A DNA stretch of 64,000 nt, taken from positions 1,240,001 through 1,304,000 of the forward strand of contig OZ244900.1 of NCBI GenBank assembly GCA_965221595.1, read 5' to 3'. Every line of letters begins with the position of its first letter. Positions within the stretch are counted from its first letter, which is position 1. The DNA is from JAAXGX01 sp965221595. Its GTDB lineage: Bacteria; Acidobacteriota; Vicinamibacteria; Vicinamibacterales; UBA8438. The position numbers and the translations under genes are program-made. Positions 8,520 to 16,578 of the stretch are shown here, in pieces. The notes beneath the pieces are model-generated. The model worked only from the letters and a program-made list of their open reading frames with translations. It was not told the origin of the DNA and made no database searches.

Positions 8520-10169
8520 CTACCGTGCGACGACCCGCGTGACCGCCTTCGAACCCGCGCCGCCGGTGGCCCAGCCGCCGACGGCGGCCGAGAACTTGCC
8601 GGCGGTGCCGCCGGCCACCATGATCAGGATGTGCTCGGGGCGGGCGAACTTGGGGAACGGGCGGTCGAGAGCCGCCGGGGTCGGGCGGCCGGTTTCGTCC
8701 AGCCAGTCCTGCGGCAGCGCCCGCGGCACGGTGCCCTTCTGGCACTCGTCGTTGGGGAGCACGTCGCGCAGCGGGCGGGCGGTGACTTCCTGGATGCGGG
8801 CGCGCAGGTCGTCCTTGCTGTAGCCGTCCCGTTCGAACGTGCGCGCGTGCTCGGGGGACACCACCAGCAGCGCCTGATCCATCCCGTGCAGCTTCACGTG
8901 AGCAATCGACTCCAGCGCCAGTCCCATCGTCGCGCCGAGCGACCGGGCGTTGCGCGATAGCTGGTCGCGGATGGCGCGCGGCGCCTCGGCGGCAAAGACG
9001 GTCACCGTGCTCTGCTCGCGGTCGAATCCGCGCTCGACGTGCAGCGGTTCCCAGCCGCTCAGTTCCTCCCGCTCCCCGATGCAGGCCCCGAGCTTGCCGG
9101 GCTGCCCCAGCGTCGACATGTCGACCTCGCCGGGGCGGCCGCCACCGACGTTGCGGACCAGGAGCTGCAGGGCGCGTCCGATCGTGGCGTTGGCGCGTGA
9201 GCCCTGGCCGAAGACGTTGCCGCCGCAGTTGAGGCCGATCTCGTTGCGGATGGGGCCGTTGACGATGATCAGCGGCCCGACGAAATAGGTGGTCGCCAGC
9301 ACGCCGTGCAGGTTGAACGCGTCGGTGCAGGCGGCCTCGACGGCCGCGATGACGACGGGCAGGTACTCGGGCCTGCAGCCGGCCATCACGGCGCTGATGG
9401 CGACCTTCTCGACGGTGGCCGGGGCCAGATTGGGCGGGACGTGCGCGACCACGTCGGTGGCGGGCCGCGACGTGCCCTCCAGCATGCGGAGCACCCGCGC
9501 GGGGGTCGGCGGCACGACCGGCAGGCCGTCGGTCAGCCCGCGCTCGTCGAGGAACTCGAACTCGTCCAGGTCGGGGCCGGCCGGGACGCGGACGCGGCGC
9601 GAAGCGAGGCGCTCCGTACCCCGCCGAACTGCCAGCCGCCGCGCAACGTCGGGATCGTGCACCCGTGATGCGCAGCCCGGGCGCTGTGCCGGCAACGATT
9701 CGCCGGCCAGCTCGACCGCGGGTGCCGGCGCACCGCAGCGCTTGGCGGCCTGTGCCACCAGCACCAGGAACTCCGCCTGCGACCAGCCCTCCATGCTCGC
9801 GAGCACCACGCCGTCCGGCGCCGTCAGCACCAGGGCCGGCACGGCGTCGAAGCCGTACTCCTCCGAAACGAGCAGCTCCGCGTCGAGCGCGCGGGGCAGC
9901 GAGAGTCCGTGGCGCTCTGCGAAGGCTGCGGTCAGCGCCGCGTCGTCCTGCGACACGCCCTGCACGCGCAGGCCGGCGGCGGACAGCGCGCTGTGAACCC
10001 GCTCGACGAGCGGGGCGGTCAGGTCGCAGGTCGCGCAGTCGTGCTTGAAAAAGAACAGCAGCGTCGCGGGCGCACCCGAGCGCTCGGGTCCGAACTCGCA
10101 CGGATTGCCAGAGGCATCGCGCAGGGCGAACGCCGGGGCCTTCGTTCCGGCGGTGGGCAGCGTCGACAT
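8520..10169 (-). CDS. thioredoxin-fold protein fused to conserved unknown domain
   Basis: A 549-residue protein. Residues 1-150 form a peroxiredoxin/TlpA-like thioredoxin fold with the redox motif CATC in FFFKHDCATCDL. No signal peptide is visible, so a cytoplasmic location is likely. From residue 215 onward lies a conserved domain I recognise only by its recurring pieces: GLPVVPPTPARV, IVNGPIRNEIGLN, NVGGGRPGEVDMSTLGQPG, WEPLHVERGF and GGTAGKFSA. I know no assigned function for it. The start at ATG 10169 is supported by a TATACT -10 element ten bases upstream. It follows the M20 peptidase with a 25-base gap. Confidence 0.65.
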   Translation of the reverse strand: MSTLPTAGTKAPAFALRDASGNPCEFGPERSGAPATLLFFFKHDCATCDLTAPLVERVHSALSAAGLRVQGVSQDDAALTAAFAERHGLSLPRALDAELLVSEEYGFDAVPALVLTAPDGVVLASMEGWSQAEFLVLVAQAAKRCGAPAPAVELAGESLPAQRPGCASRVHDPDVARRLAVRRGTERLASRRVRVPAGPDLDEFEFLDERGLTDGLPVVPPTPARVLRMLEGTSRPATDVVAHVPPNLAPATVEKVAISAVMAGCRPEYLPVVIAAVEAACTDAFNLHGVLATTYFVGPLIIVNGPIRNEIGLNCGGNVFGQGSRANATIGRALQLLVRNVGGGRPGEVDMSTLGQPGKLGACIGEREELSGWEPLHVERGFDREQSTVTVFAAEAPRAIRDQLSRNARSLGATMGLALESIAHVKLHGMDQALLVVSPEHARTFERDGYSKDDLRARIQEVTARPLRDVLPNDECQKGTVPRALPQDWLDETGRPTPAALDRPFPKFARPEHILIMVAGGTAGKFSAAVGGWATGGAGSKAVTRVVAR

Positions 10170-10194
10170 GGCGCCGCCCAGTATAGGCCGCGCG

Positions 10195-11328
10195 TCAGCA
10201 GAACGCCCGCACCAGATCGACGAGTACGTCGCGGCAGACCAGCACCGAGTCGATTCGCACGAACTCCTCCGAACCGTGGAGGCCTGCCCCGGCCGGGCCG
10301 AACAGGACCGCCGGCGTGCCGGCGCGGCCGAGGATGGCGGCGTCGGTCCAGAAGGACATGCCGGTCGGGGCGGCGTCCAGGCCGCGGGCTTCCAGCGTCT
10401 GCGCCAGGCTGCGGCAGACCGGATGCCCGTCGGCAATCTCGTGGGGCGGGCGAGTCATCAGCTGGTGGGCGGAGGCTTCGAACTCGGTGTCGTCCCGGCC
10501 GAGGGCGTCGAGAGCGGCGCGGACCTCCGTCAGGCCCGCGTCCGGGGGCTCGCCGATCAGCGTCCGCCGTTCGAAGCGAAGGACGCAGCGGTCGGGGTAG
10601 ATGCTGTGGGACTGCCCGCCCTGGATGGTGGAGGCGTGCAGCGAGGCGCTGCCGAGCAGCGGGTGCCGCCGGCCGCCCTGCAGGGTCGCATCGAGCGCTT
10701 CGAGGCGCCCCAGTACGCGGCCCATGTGGGCGATGGCGTCGCGACCCTCCGCCGGTCGGCTGCCGTGCGCAGCGCGTCCGCGCGTCTCGACTTCGACCCA
10801 CTCGAAGCCCTTGTGCGCCGTGGCCACCCGCAGATCCGTCGGCTCGGTCACGACGGCGCCGTCGGCCCTGTGCCCGGCGACCAGCCGTTGGGCGCCGGCG
10901 CTGGCGTGCTCCTCGTCGGCCACCGCCGCCACGACGAGCCGTCCGGCCGGCAGACCGCCGCGCCGCGCGACCGCGGCGGCCGCGTCCACCATGGCCGCGA
11001 CGCCACTCTTCATGTCCTGGCTGCCGCGCCCGTACAGCCGGCCGTCGCGCTCGACGGGATCGAACGGCGCGGCCATGCCGTCGACGCCAACCGTGTCGGT
11101 GTGCCCGCAGAGCAGCAGCGTGCGGCCCGGCGACCGGCCCTCGATGACCCCGACGACGTTCGGCCGCCCGGGCGCAACGTCGGTCAACTCGACGTCGACC
11201 CCGGCCGCCCGCAGCTCGGCCCCGACACGCTCGGCAACGCCGGCCTCGCCGGCGCCGCCGGGCGCCAGCGACGGGTTGACCGAATCGATGGCGACGAGGT
11301 CGCGCAGCAGTCGGATGACGGCGTCCAA
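10195..11328 (-). CDS. M20-family metallopeptidase (ArgE/DapE type)
   Basis: A 377-residue cytoplasmic zinc hydrolase of the ArgE/DapE/CPG2 family. Metal-binding and catalytic pieces are all present: CGHTDT (first His and catalytic Asp), GRGSQDMKSG (bridging Asp), VADEEHAS (catalytic Glu pair), VTEPTDL (metal Glu/Asp) and GLHGSEEFV (final His). The dimerisation lid domain sits between residues about 180 and 290. Family enzymes deacylate N-acyl amino acids or cleave C-terminal residues. The substrate is unclear, and there are no arginine or lysine biosynthesis genes alongside. It is transcribed away from the hicBA operon. Confidence 0.88.
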   Translation of the reverse strand: MDAVIRLLRDLVAIDSVNPSLAPGGAGEAGVAERVGAELRAAGVDVELTDVAPGRPNVVGVIEGRSPGRTLLLCGHTDTVGVDGMAAPFDPVERDGRLYGRGSQDMKSGVAAMVDAAAAVARRGGLPAGRLVVAAVADEEHASAGAQRLVAGHRADGAVVTEPTDLRVATAHKGFEWVEVETRGRAAHGSRPAEGRDAIAHMGRVLGRLEALDATLQGGRRHPLLGSASLHASTIQGGQSHSIYPDRCVLRFERRTLIGEPPDAGLTEVRAALDALGRDDTEFEASAHQLMTRPPHEIADGHPVCRSLAQTLEARGLDAAPTGMSFWTDAAILGRAGTPAVLFGPAGAGLHGSEEFVRIDSVLVCRDVLVDLVRAFC

Positions 11329-11463
11329 GGTGTGCGTGCAGCGTACCGGAACCGACAGCGGGATCCAATGCTTCGTCGTCCGCGCTCAGCGCTCGTGCAT
11401 GCAGGGGCATGGATCCGGTGGCTCGGCGTCCTTCGGCGTGGCTCGCGCGACCGTTGTTCACTC

Positions 11464-11490
11464 TTGACGGAGCAGCTGCGAGCATACAAT
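11464..11490 (+). promoter_or_regulatory. putative sigma-70 promoter of hicBA
   Basis: TTGACG at 11464-11469 and TACAAT at 11485-11490, separated by 15 bases, lie upstream of a clear ribosome-binding site AGGAG at 11511-11515 and the ATG at 11526. The stretch 11480-11540 is much more AT-rich than the surrounding sequence. That helps promoter activity and also hints at acquisition by transfer. The spacer is shorter than ideal. Confidence 0.5.
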
Positions 11491-11525
11491 GATACGAAGA
11501 ACTGGAAAGAAGGAGAATTATTCGA

Positions 11526-12155
11526 ATGAATTTCATACTGCGCGGCGCGGCGCTCTCAATCACGCGGGCCGACATCCTGGCGGCAACGCGCGATGTTCCG
11601 CCGGCTCCTATCGATGGCCGCAACAAGTACTTCGTCGAACTCCACGGACGGAGCTTTCCGATCAAGCAGGTCCTGCGGCTGGTAACCGGCCTGCCGCCCT
11701 TGGGCTTCACGGCCCAGGACGCGCATCGGATCCTCTCGAGGCTCGGCTTCGACATCGTCGAGTACCACGGACCCGCGCCGGCAGCTGCCGGCGCTCCGCC
11801 TCGTGCGGCCGGGAAGACTGGCTCGCTGCTTGATCGAGTGCTGCGTCGTCCTCGAGGTGATCGAGAGGGGCCGCCTCGTGCGGCTGGCGATCCTGACCCG
11901 TTGCTCGATCCGGACGCCGGGCATCAGGACGACGGCGAAGTCCTGAGGCTGCTGGTTGTGTTCCAGACGGACGAGGACGGCTGGGAGGTGGCAAGCTGCC
12001 CGACGCTCCCCGGGTGCCACAGCCAGGGGCGGACGAGGGAGGAGGCGCTCGACAACGTCCAGGAAGCGATCAAAGGCTATCTGGCGAGTCTGCGGGAGCA
12101 CGAGGCGGCGCAGCCGGCATCGTCCGAATTTCAGATCATCGAAGTGCGGGCGTAG
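11526..12155 (+). CDS. hicB: HicB-type antitoxin with extra N-terminal domain
   Basis: A 209-residue protein. Residues 140-190 are a HicB antitoxin domain (LLVVFQTDEDGWEVASC, LPGCHSQGRTREEALDNVQ, AIKGYLASL), the degenerate RNase-H fold that neutralises HicA. Residues 10-80 form a different small domain (GRNKYFVELHGRSFPIKQVL, FTAQDAHRILSRLGFDIVEY) of a type I associate with the N-termini of some restriction-type nucleases. It may bind nucleic acid. The linker 85-138 contains a 25-codon imperfect direct repeat (PPRAAG at 91 and 116). The ribosome-binding site is AGGAG ten bases before the ATG. Typical HicB is 70-150 residues, so this one is extended. The toxin gene starts 5 bases after its stop. 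Confidence 0.82.
   Translation: MNFILRGAALSITRADILAATRDVPPAPIDGRNKYFVELHGRSFPIKQVLRLVTGLPPLGFTAQDAHRILSRLGFDIVEYHGPAPAAAGAPPRAAGKTGSLLDRVLRRPRGDREGPPRAAGDPDPLLDPDAGHQDDGEVLRLLVVFQTDEDGWEVASCPTLPGCHSQGRTREEALDNVQEAIKGYLASLREHEAAQPASSEFQIIEVRA
11796..11884 (+). repeat. in-frame direct repeat inside hicB
   Basis: The 14-mer CCGCCTCGTGCGGC occurs at 11796-11809 and 11871-11884, exactly 75 bases (25 codons) apart. The encoded segments PPRAAG...LLD are imperfectly duplicated. This looks like an ancient tandem duplication in the linker between the two domains of the antitoxin. Confidence 0.7.
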
Positions 12156-12160
12156 CTGTC

Positions 12161-12634
12161 GTGCGGCTCCCTGTTCTCTCCGGAGACGACTTCGTGACAA
12201 TAGTCGGGCGGATCGGATTTTCCCTCGATCGCACGGAAGGCAGCCACATCATCCTGATCGGGCCGACCGGCCGCCGACTCACGGTACCGAGGCACCGGAA
12301 GCTGGGCCGCGGTCTTCTAAGAGCGCTCATCCGCGATACCGGCTTGACACGGGCAAAGTTTCTAGACGTTGCGAGTGGGGAGGTCACGGCCATGAGCGGC
12401 ATGGAGAGATCCGCTTTGGACTATTGGGTGTACGAGCACTGGACCGCGGAGCAAAAGGCCGTGGTCCACGCAGGGCACTGCGGGTTCTGCAAGCACGGCC
12501 AAGGTACCGACAAGCGGAAGCCGCGCGGCGATGCCAACGGGAAGTGGCACGGCCCGTATCCCACCGCCGCTGCTGCCGACGCCGCTGCGCGAGGAACTGG
12601 GCGACCGGCTCGCCGATGCCACCGGTGCATGTAG
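12161..12634 (+). CDS. hicA: HicA-type toxin fused to C-terminal zinc-ribbon-like domain
   Basis: A 157-residue protein read from GTG 12161. Residues 5-68 are a HicA mRNA interferase: SGDDFVTIVGRIGFSLDR, catalytic His29 in EGSHIIL, VPRHRKLGRGLLRALIRDTG. Free-standing HicA stops here. This frame continues without a stop into a second module (80-157) with H106-C107-x2-C110, the stretch GKWHGPYPTAAAA, and a final C153-x2-C156, typical of small zinc-binding proteins. The second module could alternatively start separately at the internal ATG at 12392 (MSGMERS), which would give a three-gene unit. Order is antitoxin first, toxin second, with a 5-base gap. Confidence 0.75.
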   Translation: MRLPVLSGDDFVTIVGRIGFSLDRTEGSHIILIGPTGRRLTVPRHRKLGRGLLRALIRDTGLTRAKFLDVASGEVTAMSGMERSALDYWVYEHWTAEQKAVVHAGHCGFCKHGQGTDKRKPRGDANGKWHGPYPTAAAADAAARGTGRPARRCHRCM

Positions 12635-12787
12635 TCTGGCCGCGGGTGCGCGTCGGGCACCCGCGCCACGCAGAGACGCAGTGCGGGCATCGAGAAATCT
12701 GAATCCATCTCCTGCGGCAGCGGCCCCTGGTCGTCCGCTCAGTCGGCGTGTGCGGCTCCCATGGTTCGCGGCACGAGCAGAGCGGTT

Positions 12788-12796
12788 GCTAGAATG
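12788..12796 (+). promoter_or_regulatory. extended -10 promoter element
   Basis: TGCTAGAAT fits the extended -10 consensus TGnTAnAAT and lies 35 bases before the ATG at 12832 of the metallo-beta-lactamase-fold gene. No convincing -35 is seen, as is usual for extended -10 promoters. Confidence 0.45.
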
Positions 12797-12831
12797 GCAG
12801 CGGCGCACTTCCGCGCCGACGACAGGATTCG

Positions 12832-13929
12832 ATGCGAGGATTGCTCATGACACGTCTGCTGCTGTTGCTCGCCATGGCCGGACTGCTCGCCGGCCTCCCG
12901 TGGCTGGTCGACCCGTCGGTCTCGGCCGTTGCACGCGGGCAATCGACGTCTGTTCCGGACGGTCCCGCCTATCGGTTCGAGGAGCTCGCCGACGGCGTCC
13001 ACTTCGCCATCGGCACGGGCGCGATGACCGTCTTCAGCAACTCGCTGGTCATCATCAACGACGACCACGTGATGCTGGTGGACACCAGCGTCACTCCCGC
13101 CGCGGCGCGCACGCTGGTGGCGCAGATCCAGGCCGAGCTGACGTCCAAGCCGATTCGCTACGTGTTCAACTCGCACTACCACTTCGACCACGCACACGGC
13201 AACCAGATTTTCGGCGACGACGTCGAGGTGATCGGGCACGACTACGTCCGGCGGATGCACCTCAGCAACGTGCTGGAGCAGCGCACGAACCGGTCGTTCG
13301 ATGCGGCCGTGCCGGGGCAGATCGCGCGGCTCGAACAGCAGGTCGCCGCGGCCGACGGACCTGAGCGGGAGGGGCTCGAGACCGACCTCCGCATTGCCCG
13401 CGCCCACCAGACCGCACTGCGCGAGACCGTGGTGACGCCGCCCAACCTCACCTACAGCGACACGATGACCATCCACAAGGGCGGGCGCGAGGTGCAGCTC
13501 CACTTCGTGGGGCGCGGGCACACGGGCGGCGACACCATCGTCCTGCTGCCCGCCGAGCGCATCGCGTTCACGGGCGACTTCCTGGTCGGGTCGCCGGGTG
13601 CGCCGCGCCTCGCGTACATGGGCGACGCGTTCATCGACGAGTGGCCGGCGAGCCTCGGCCGCCTCAAGGAGCTGGACTTCGACGTCATCGTTCCGGGTCA
13701 CGGCGAGCCGTTCCGCGAGCGCGAGCAGATCGACCTGTACCAGCGCTACCTCCGGGACCTGTGGGCGCAGGTCGCGGACCTGCGCGCCGAGGGGCTGTCG
13801 GCCGAGGACGCCGCCGGTCGCGTGGACATGAGCGCGTTCGAGGCGGAGTACGGCAGCCGCGTCCGCAACGTGGACCCGCGCGCCGTGGTGCGTATCTACG
13901 AGCTGCTGCAGATCCAGATGCCGCTCTAG
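12832..13929 (+). CDS. secreted metallo-beta-lactamase-fold hydrolase
   Basis: A 365-residue exported protein with an N-terminal signal (TRLLLLLAMAGLLAGLPWLV). The metallo-beta-lactamase fold shows the zinc motif HYHFDHAHG (HxHxDH) near residue 124, GHTGGDT (third His) near 229, TGDFLVG (bridging Asp) near 251 and PGHGEP (last His) near 289. A helical insertion of about 60 residues sits between strands (151-210) and a C-terminal helical region follows. Enzymes of this secreted subgroup have varied substrates, and none can be assigned. The ATG at 12847 is an alternative start that gives a tighter signal peptide. It lies directly upstream of a phosphodiesterase lipoprotein gene. Confidence 0.85.
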   Translation: MRGLLMTRLLLLLAMAGLLAGLPWLVDPSVSAVARGQSTSVPDGPAYRFEELADGVHFAIGTGAMTVFSNSLVIINDDHVMLVDTSVTPAAARTLVAQIQAELTSKPIRYVFNSHYHFDHAHGNQIFGDDVEVIGHDYVRRMHLSNVLEQRTNRSFDAAVPGQIARLEQQVAAADGPEREGLETDLRIARAHQTALRETVVTPPNLTYSDTMTIHKGGREVQLHFVGRGHTGGDTIVLLPAERIAFTGDFLVGSPGAPRLAYMGDAFIDEWPASLGRLKELDFDVIVPGHGEPFREREQIDLYQRYLRDLWAQVADLRAEGLSAEDAAGRVDMSAFEAEYGSRVRNVDPRAVVRIYELLQIQMPL

Positions 13930-13956
13930 CTCCGGCTCCGCTGCACGGACTCCTCG

Positions 13957-14925
13957 ATGAACGTCGTATCGACCCGCATCGCAGTGCTGGCGGTCGTCGG
14001 CCTCTGGGGCTGCGCGCCGCCGCCCACCCGGGACGTTGCGCCCGACCTCGAGCCGGCGCCGCGCGCGGCGCCGATCAACATCGCGCACCGCGGGGCGTCC
14101 GCCTACGCCCCGGAGCACACCCTGCCGGCGTACCGGCTGGCGTTGGAGATGGGGGCGGACTACGTGGAGCAGGACCTGCAGCTCACGCGGGACGGCCGGC
14201 TGGTCTGCCTCCACGATACGACCCTCGAGCGGACGACCGACGTCGAGGAGGTGTTCCCGGACCGTAGCGTGACGGTCGAGACGGCCGACGGGCCGCGGCG
14301 CGTGTGGCCGGTGGCCGCGTTCACGCTCGACGAGGTCAGGCAGCTCGACGCGGGGTCGTGGTTCAGCGCGGAATTCGCGGGGGCCCGCGTCCCCACGCTG
14401 CAGGAGGCCATCGACCTGGTGCAGGGCAACGCGGGTCTCTACATGGAGACGAAGGACCCGGAGACCTACGACGCGCTGGGACTGGCCATGGAGGCGGAGC
14501 TGGTGCGCGTGCTCGCAGCCAATGGCCTCGACTCGGCGGTCGCCCGCGCGGCCACGCCCGTCTTCGTACAGTCGTTCAGCCCCGCGAGCCTGCGGCGCAT
14601 GCGCGATCTGGCGGGCGAGACCTACCCCCTGGTGCAGCTCGTCGGAGGGCCGGGGACGCGCGGCCTGCTGACCGACGAGGGCCTGGCGGAAGTGGCCGAG
14701 TACGCCGACGGCGTGGGTCCGGCGTTCCCGATGCTGCTGGCGGATCCTGCGCGGGCCGGGGCGGTCCGCGCGGCGGGGCTCGAGCTCCATCCGTACACGG
14801 TGCGCGCCGGCCGGGTGCCGGAGCCGTTCGACGATGCGACTGCCCTGATGACCCATCTGTTCGACGAGCTCGGCGCCACGGGCGTGTTCACCGACAACCC
14901 GGACCTGTTCCCGGCGGCGCCGTGA
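13957..14925 (+). CDS. glycerophosphodiester phosphodiesterase-family lipoprotein
   Basis: A 322-residue protein beginning with a lipoprotein signal (VLAVVGLWGC, lipobox Cys near residue 20). The mature chain is a TIM-barrel GDPD domain: INIAHRGASAYAPEHT (catalytic His and Arg), GADYVEQDLQLTRDG (metal Glu and Asp), LVCLHDTTLERTTD (second catalytic His), LYMETKDP, and TGVFTDNPDL at the end. It would hydrolyse glycerophosphodiesters to glycerol-3-phosphate and alcohol at the cell envelope. It follows the metallo-hydrolase by 27 bases and probably shares its transcript. Confidence 0.9.
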   Translation: MNVVSTRIAVLAVVGLWGCAPPPTRDVAPDLEPAPRAAPINIAHRGASAYAPEHTLPAYRLALEMGADYVEQDLQLTRDGRLVCLHDTTLERTTDVEEVFPDRSVTVETADGPRRVWPVAAFTLDEVRQLDAGSWFSAEFAGARVPTLQEAIDLVQGNAGLYMETKDPETYDALGLAMEAELVRVLAANGLDSAVARAATPVFVQSFSPASLRRMRDLAGETYPLVQLVGGPGTRGLLTDEGLAEVAEYADGVGPAFPMLLADPARAGAVRAAGLELHPYTVRAGRVPEPFDDATALMTHLFDELGATGVFTDNPDLFPAAP

Positions 14926-14947
14926 GCCTGACGGCCAGGAGGGTGCC

Positions 14948-15658
14948 ATGAGGCATGAGAGGTTGCTGCTGGCCGGCCTGCTGCTGGCCGCATCGTTCTG
15001 CGGCGGGGCGCTGGCCACGCTGCTGCTCGGTGGCCGGGTCGTGGCCCAGGGCCCGCGTGCGGTCACGACCGCACAGGTGAACCTGGTCGACGCCGCGGGC
15101 ACGCTGCGCGGCGTCCTGAGCGCCGGCGACGACCGCGGCGCCGCGTCGCTGGCGCTGCACGACGGGGAGGGCCGCGTCCGCGGCGCGTTCCGCGTCGGGC
15201 ACGGCGGGGCACCAGCGTTGGAGCTGCTGAATGCGGACGGCGCACCCCGCCTGTCGGCGCGCCTGGCGGGCGACGACACGCTGCTGGTTGTCGGTGACGA
15301 CCAGCGCCGGCACAGCATCCTCGGGTCGGCGTCGGGGACGCCGGTCCTGAGCTTCGCCGATGGCCGCCGGGGCCGGCTGCAGATGCAGCTCGGAACACGC
15401 GGGGCCCCCAGCGTCGTGCTCTTCGGCGGCGACGGCCAGCGCAGCGCCGCGCTGACGGTGGACGACGGCGACACCCCGCTGTTGACGCTCTATGACGCCG
15501 GCCGGCCGCGGGTGACGCTGGGGGTGGTGCAGCAGGCGGCGGTCATCAACATGACCGGTGCCGCCGAGTCGCGGCTGGTGATCGGCGTGGCGGCCGAGGG
15601 CCGCGCCAGCGTCACCTTCGTCGACCAGCAGGGGCAGCTCGTGGCGGAACTGCCGTGA
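14948..15658 (+). CDS. membrane-anchored beta-repeat protein, unknown
   Basis: A 236-residue protein of unknown function. One N-terminal hydrophobic segment (LLLAGLLLAASFCGGALATLLL, cited in two parts as LLLAGLLLAAS and FCGGALATLLL) anchors or exports it. The rest is a run of short beta-strand repeats of the form hxDxxGxxRhxhxxxxxGxxxLxLxDxxG. Examples are VDAAGTLRGVLSAG, HDGEGRVRGAFRVG, NADGAPRLSARLAG, YDAGRPRVTLGV and VDQQGQLVAELP. This suggests a solenoid or a repetitive sandwich facing the periplasm. There are no catalytic-looking residues. It starts 22 bases after the GDPD lipoprotein and may belong to the same transcript. Confidence 0.7.
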   Translation: MRHERLLLAGLLLAASFCGGALATLLLGGRVVAQGPRAVTTAQVNLVDAAGTLRGVLSAGDDRGAASLALHDGEGRVRGAFRVGHGGAPALELLNADGAPRLSARLAGDDTLLVVGDDQRRHSILGSASGTPVLSFADGRRGRLQMQLGTRGAPSVVLFGGDGQRSAALTVDDGDTPLLTLYDAGRPRVTLGVVQQAAVINMTGAAESRLVIGVAAEGRASVTFVDQQGQLVAELP

Positions 15659-15710
15659 CGGCGGGCCGCCGGCGGTGTGCTATCGTCGTGATTTCGGCGG
15701 AGGGCGCGGC

Positions 15711-16385
15711 ATGGGTGCGATGGTTCAGTTTCCGATGAACGGGGACCGCGGCGGCGGCTACCTCGCCACCCCGTCGTCGGGTGCCGGGCCCGGCGTCGTC
15801 GTCATACAGGAGTGGTGGGGGCTGGTCGACCACATCCAGACGGTGGCGGATCGCCTGGCCGGTGCGGGCTTCGTCGCGCTGGCGCCCGACTTCTACGAGG
15901 GCCGGACGACGACGAGCCCGGACGAAGCCGGCAAGCTGATGATGGCCCTCGACATCGCCGCCGCGGAGAAGAAGCTGCGCGGCGCAATCGACTACCTGTT
16001 GTCCCGGGACGAAGTCGCCGGCGAGCGCGTCGGCACGGTTGGATTCTGCATGGGCGGACAACTGTCGCTGTACGCCGCGTGTGCCAATCCGCGCGTCGGC
16101 GCCTGCGTGGACTTCTACGGCATTCACCCCAATGTGAAGCCCGATCTGGCTGCGCTGCAGGCACCCGTACTCGGCTTCTTCGCCGAGCGGGACGGCTTCG
16201 TTTCGCCCGCGGCGGCCCGGCAACTCGAGAACGATCTGCGCGCCGCCGGCAAGCAGGTCGAAATCACCGTGTTCGAGGGTGCCGATCACGCCTTCTTCAA
16301 CGACACCCGGGCGGAGGTCTATCACGAGGCGCACGCACGGCACTGCTGGGAGCGCCTGATCGCCTTCTACCGTGAACATCTGTAG
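15711..16385 (+). CDS. dienelactone hydrolase-family protein
   Basis: A 224-residue alpha/beta hydrolase. The cysteine nucleophile of the family is visible in VGFCMGGQ. The acid is in FAERDGFVS, and the His in EGADHAFFND. It resembles carboxymethylenebutenolidase, which opens dienelactone in chlorocatechol or beta-ketoadipate-type routes. Many homologues act on other small esters. No signal peptide is present, so it is cytoplasmic. The ATG at 15711 was chosen because a GGAGG ribosome-binding site lies just upstream; the longer frame would start inside the intergenic region. Confidence 0.88.
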   Translation: MGAMVQFPMNGDRGGGYLATPSSGAGPGVVVIQEWWGLVDHIQTVADRLAGAGFVALAPDFYEGRTTTSPDEAGKLMMALDIAAAEKKLRGAIDYLLSRDEVAGERVGTVGFCMGGQLSLYAACANPRVGACVDFYGIHPNVKPDLAALQAPVLGFFAERDGFVSPAAARQLENDLRAAGKQVEITVFEGADHAFFNDTRAEVYHEAHARHCWERLIAFYREHL

Positions 16386-16393
16386 CGGGGGGA

Positions 16394-16430
16394 GCCCGGG
16401 TCCCCGCAGGCGGAAGCCGGACGTGCGGGG
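16394..16430 (+). repeat. partial copy of dispersed GC-rich repeat
   Basis: The stretch contains GGGTCCCCGCAGGCGGA followed shortly by TGCGGGGCGC. It echoes the right half of the full repeat that begins about 90 bases downstream (GGGTCCCCGCAAGCGGAC ... TGCGGGGCGC). It looks like a decayed tandem copy. Confidence 0.5.
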
Positions 16431-16481
16431 CGCCGCCTCGTCCAATTGGGCGGTCTGCCCCATGAATCGTGCAGGCCGCAA

Positions 16482-16572
16482 GGCGCGCACGGCGCGCCTC
16501 GGCGGGAGCGGCGCGGGGCCATGGGGTCCCCGCAAGCGGACGCCGGGGGGTGCGGGGCGCAGCCCCGCTTGA
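16482..16572 (+). repeat. dispersed GC-rich repeat, copy A
   Basis: Core segment at 16501-16537 (GGCGGGAGCGGCGCGGGGC then ATGGGGTCCCCGCAAGC). It is followed by a GCGGGGC-GCA-GCCCCGC stem at 16553-16569. The same core occurs in inverted orientation at 40202-40242 and 43750-43786. The copy fills the gap between the dienelactone hydrolase gene and aroC and ends at the presumed aroC ribosome-binding region. Multiple short stems make it REP-like. Confidence 0.72.
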
Positions 16573-16578
16573 TTGATT

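Noticed and set aside
12392..12634. Separate small zinc-ribbon gene downstream of hicA
   Set aside because: The frame is continuous with HicA and the internal ATG lacks a good ribosome-binding site, so the fusion is preferred. The alternative is noted in the hicA entry.
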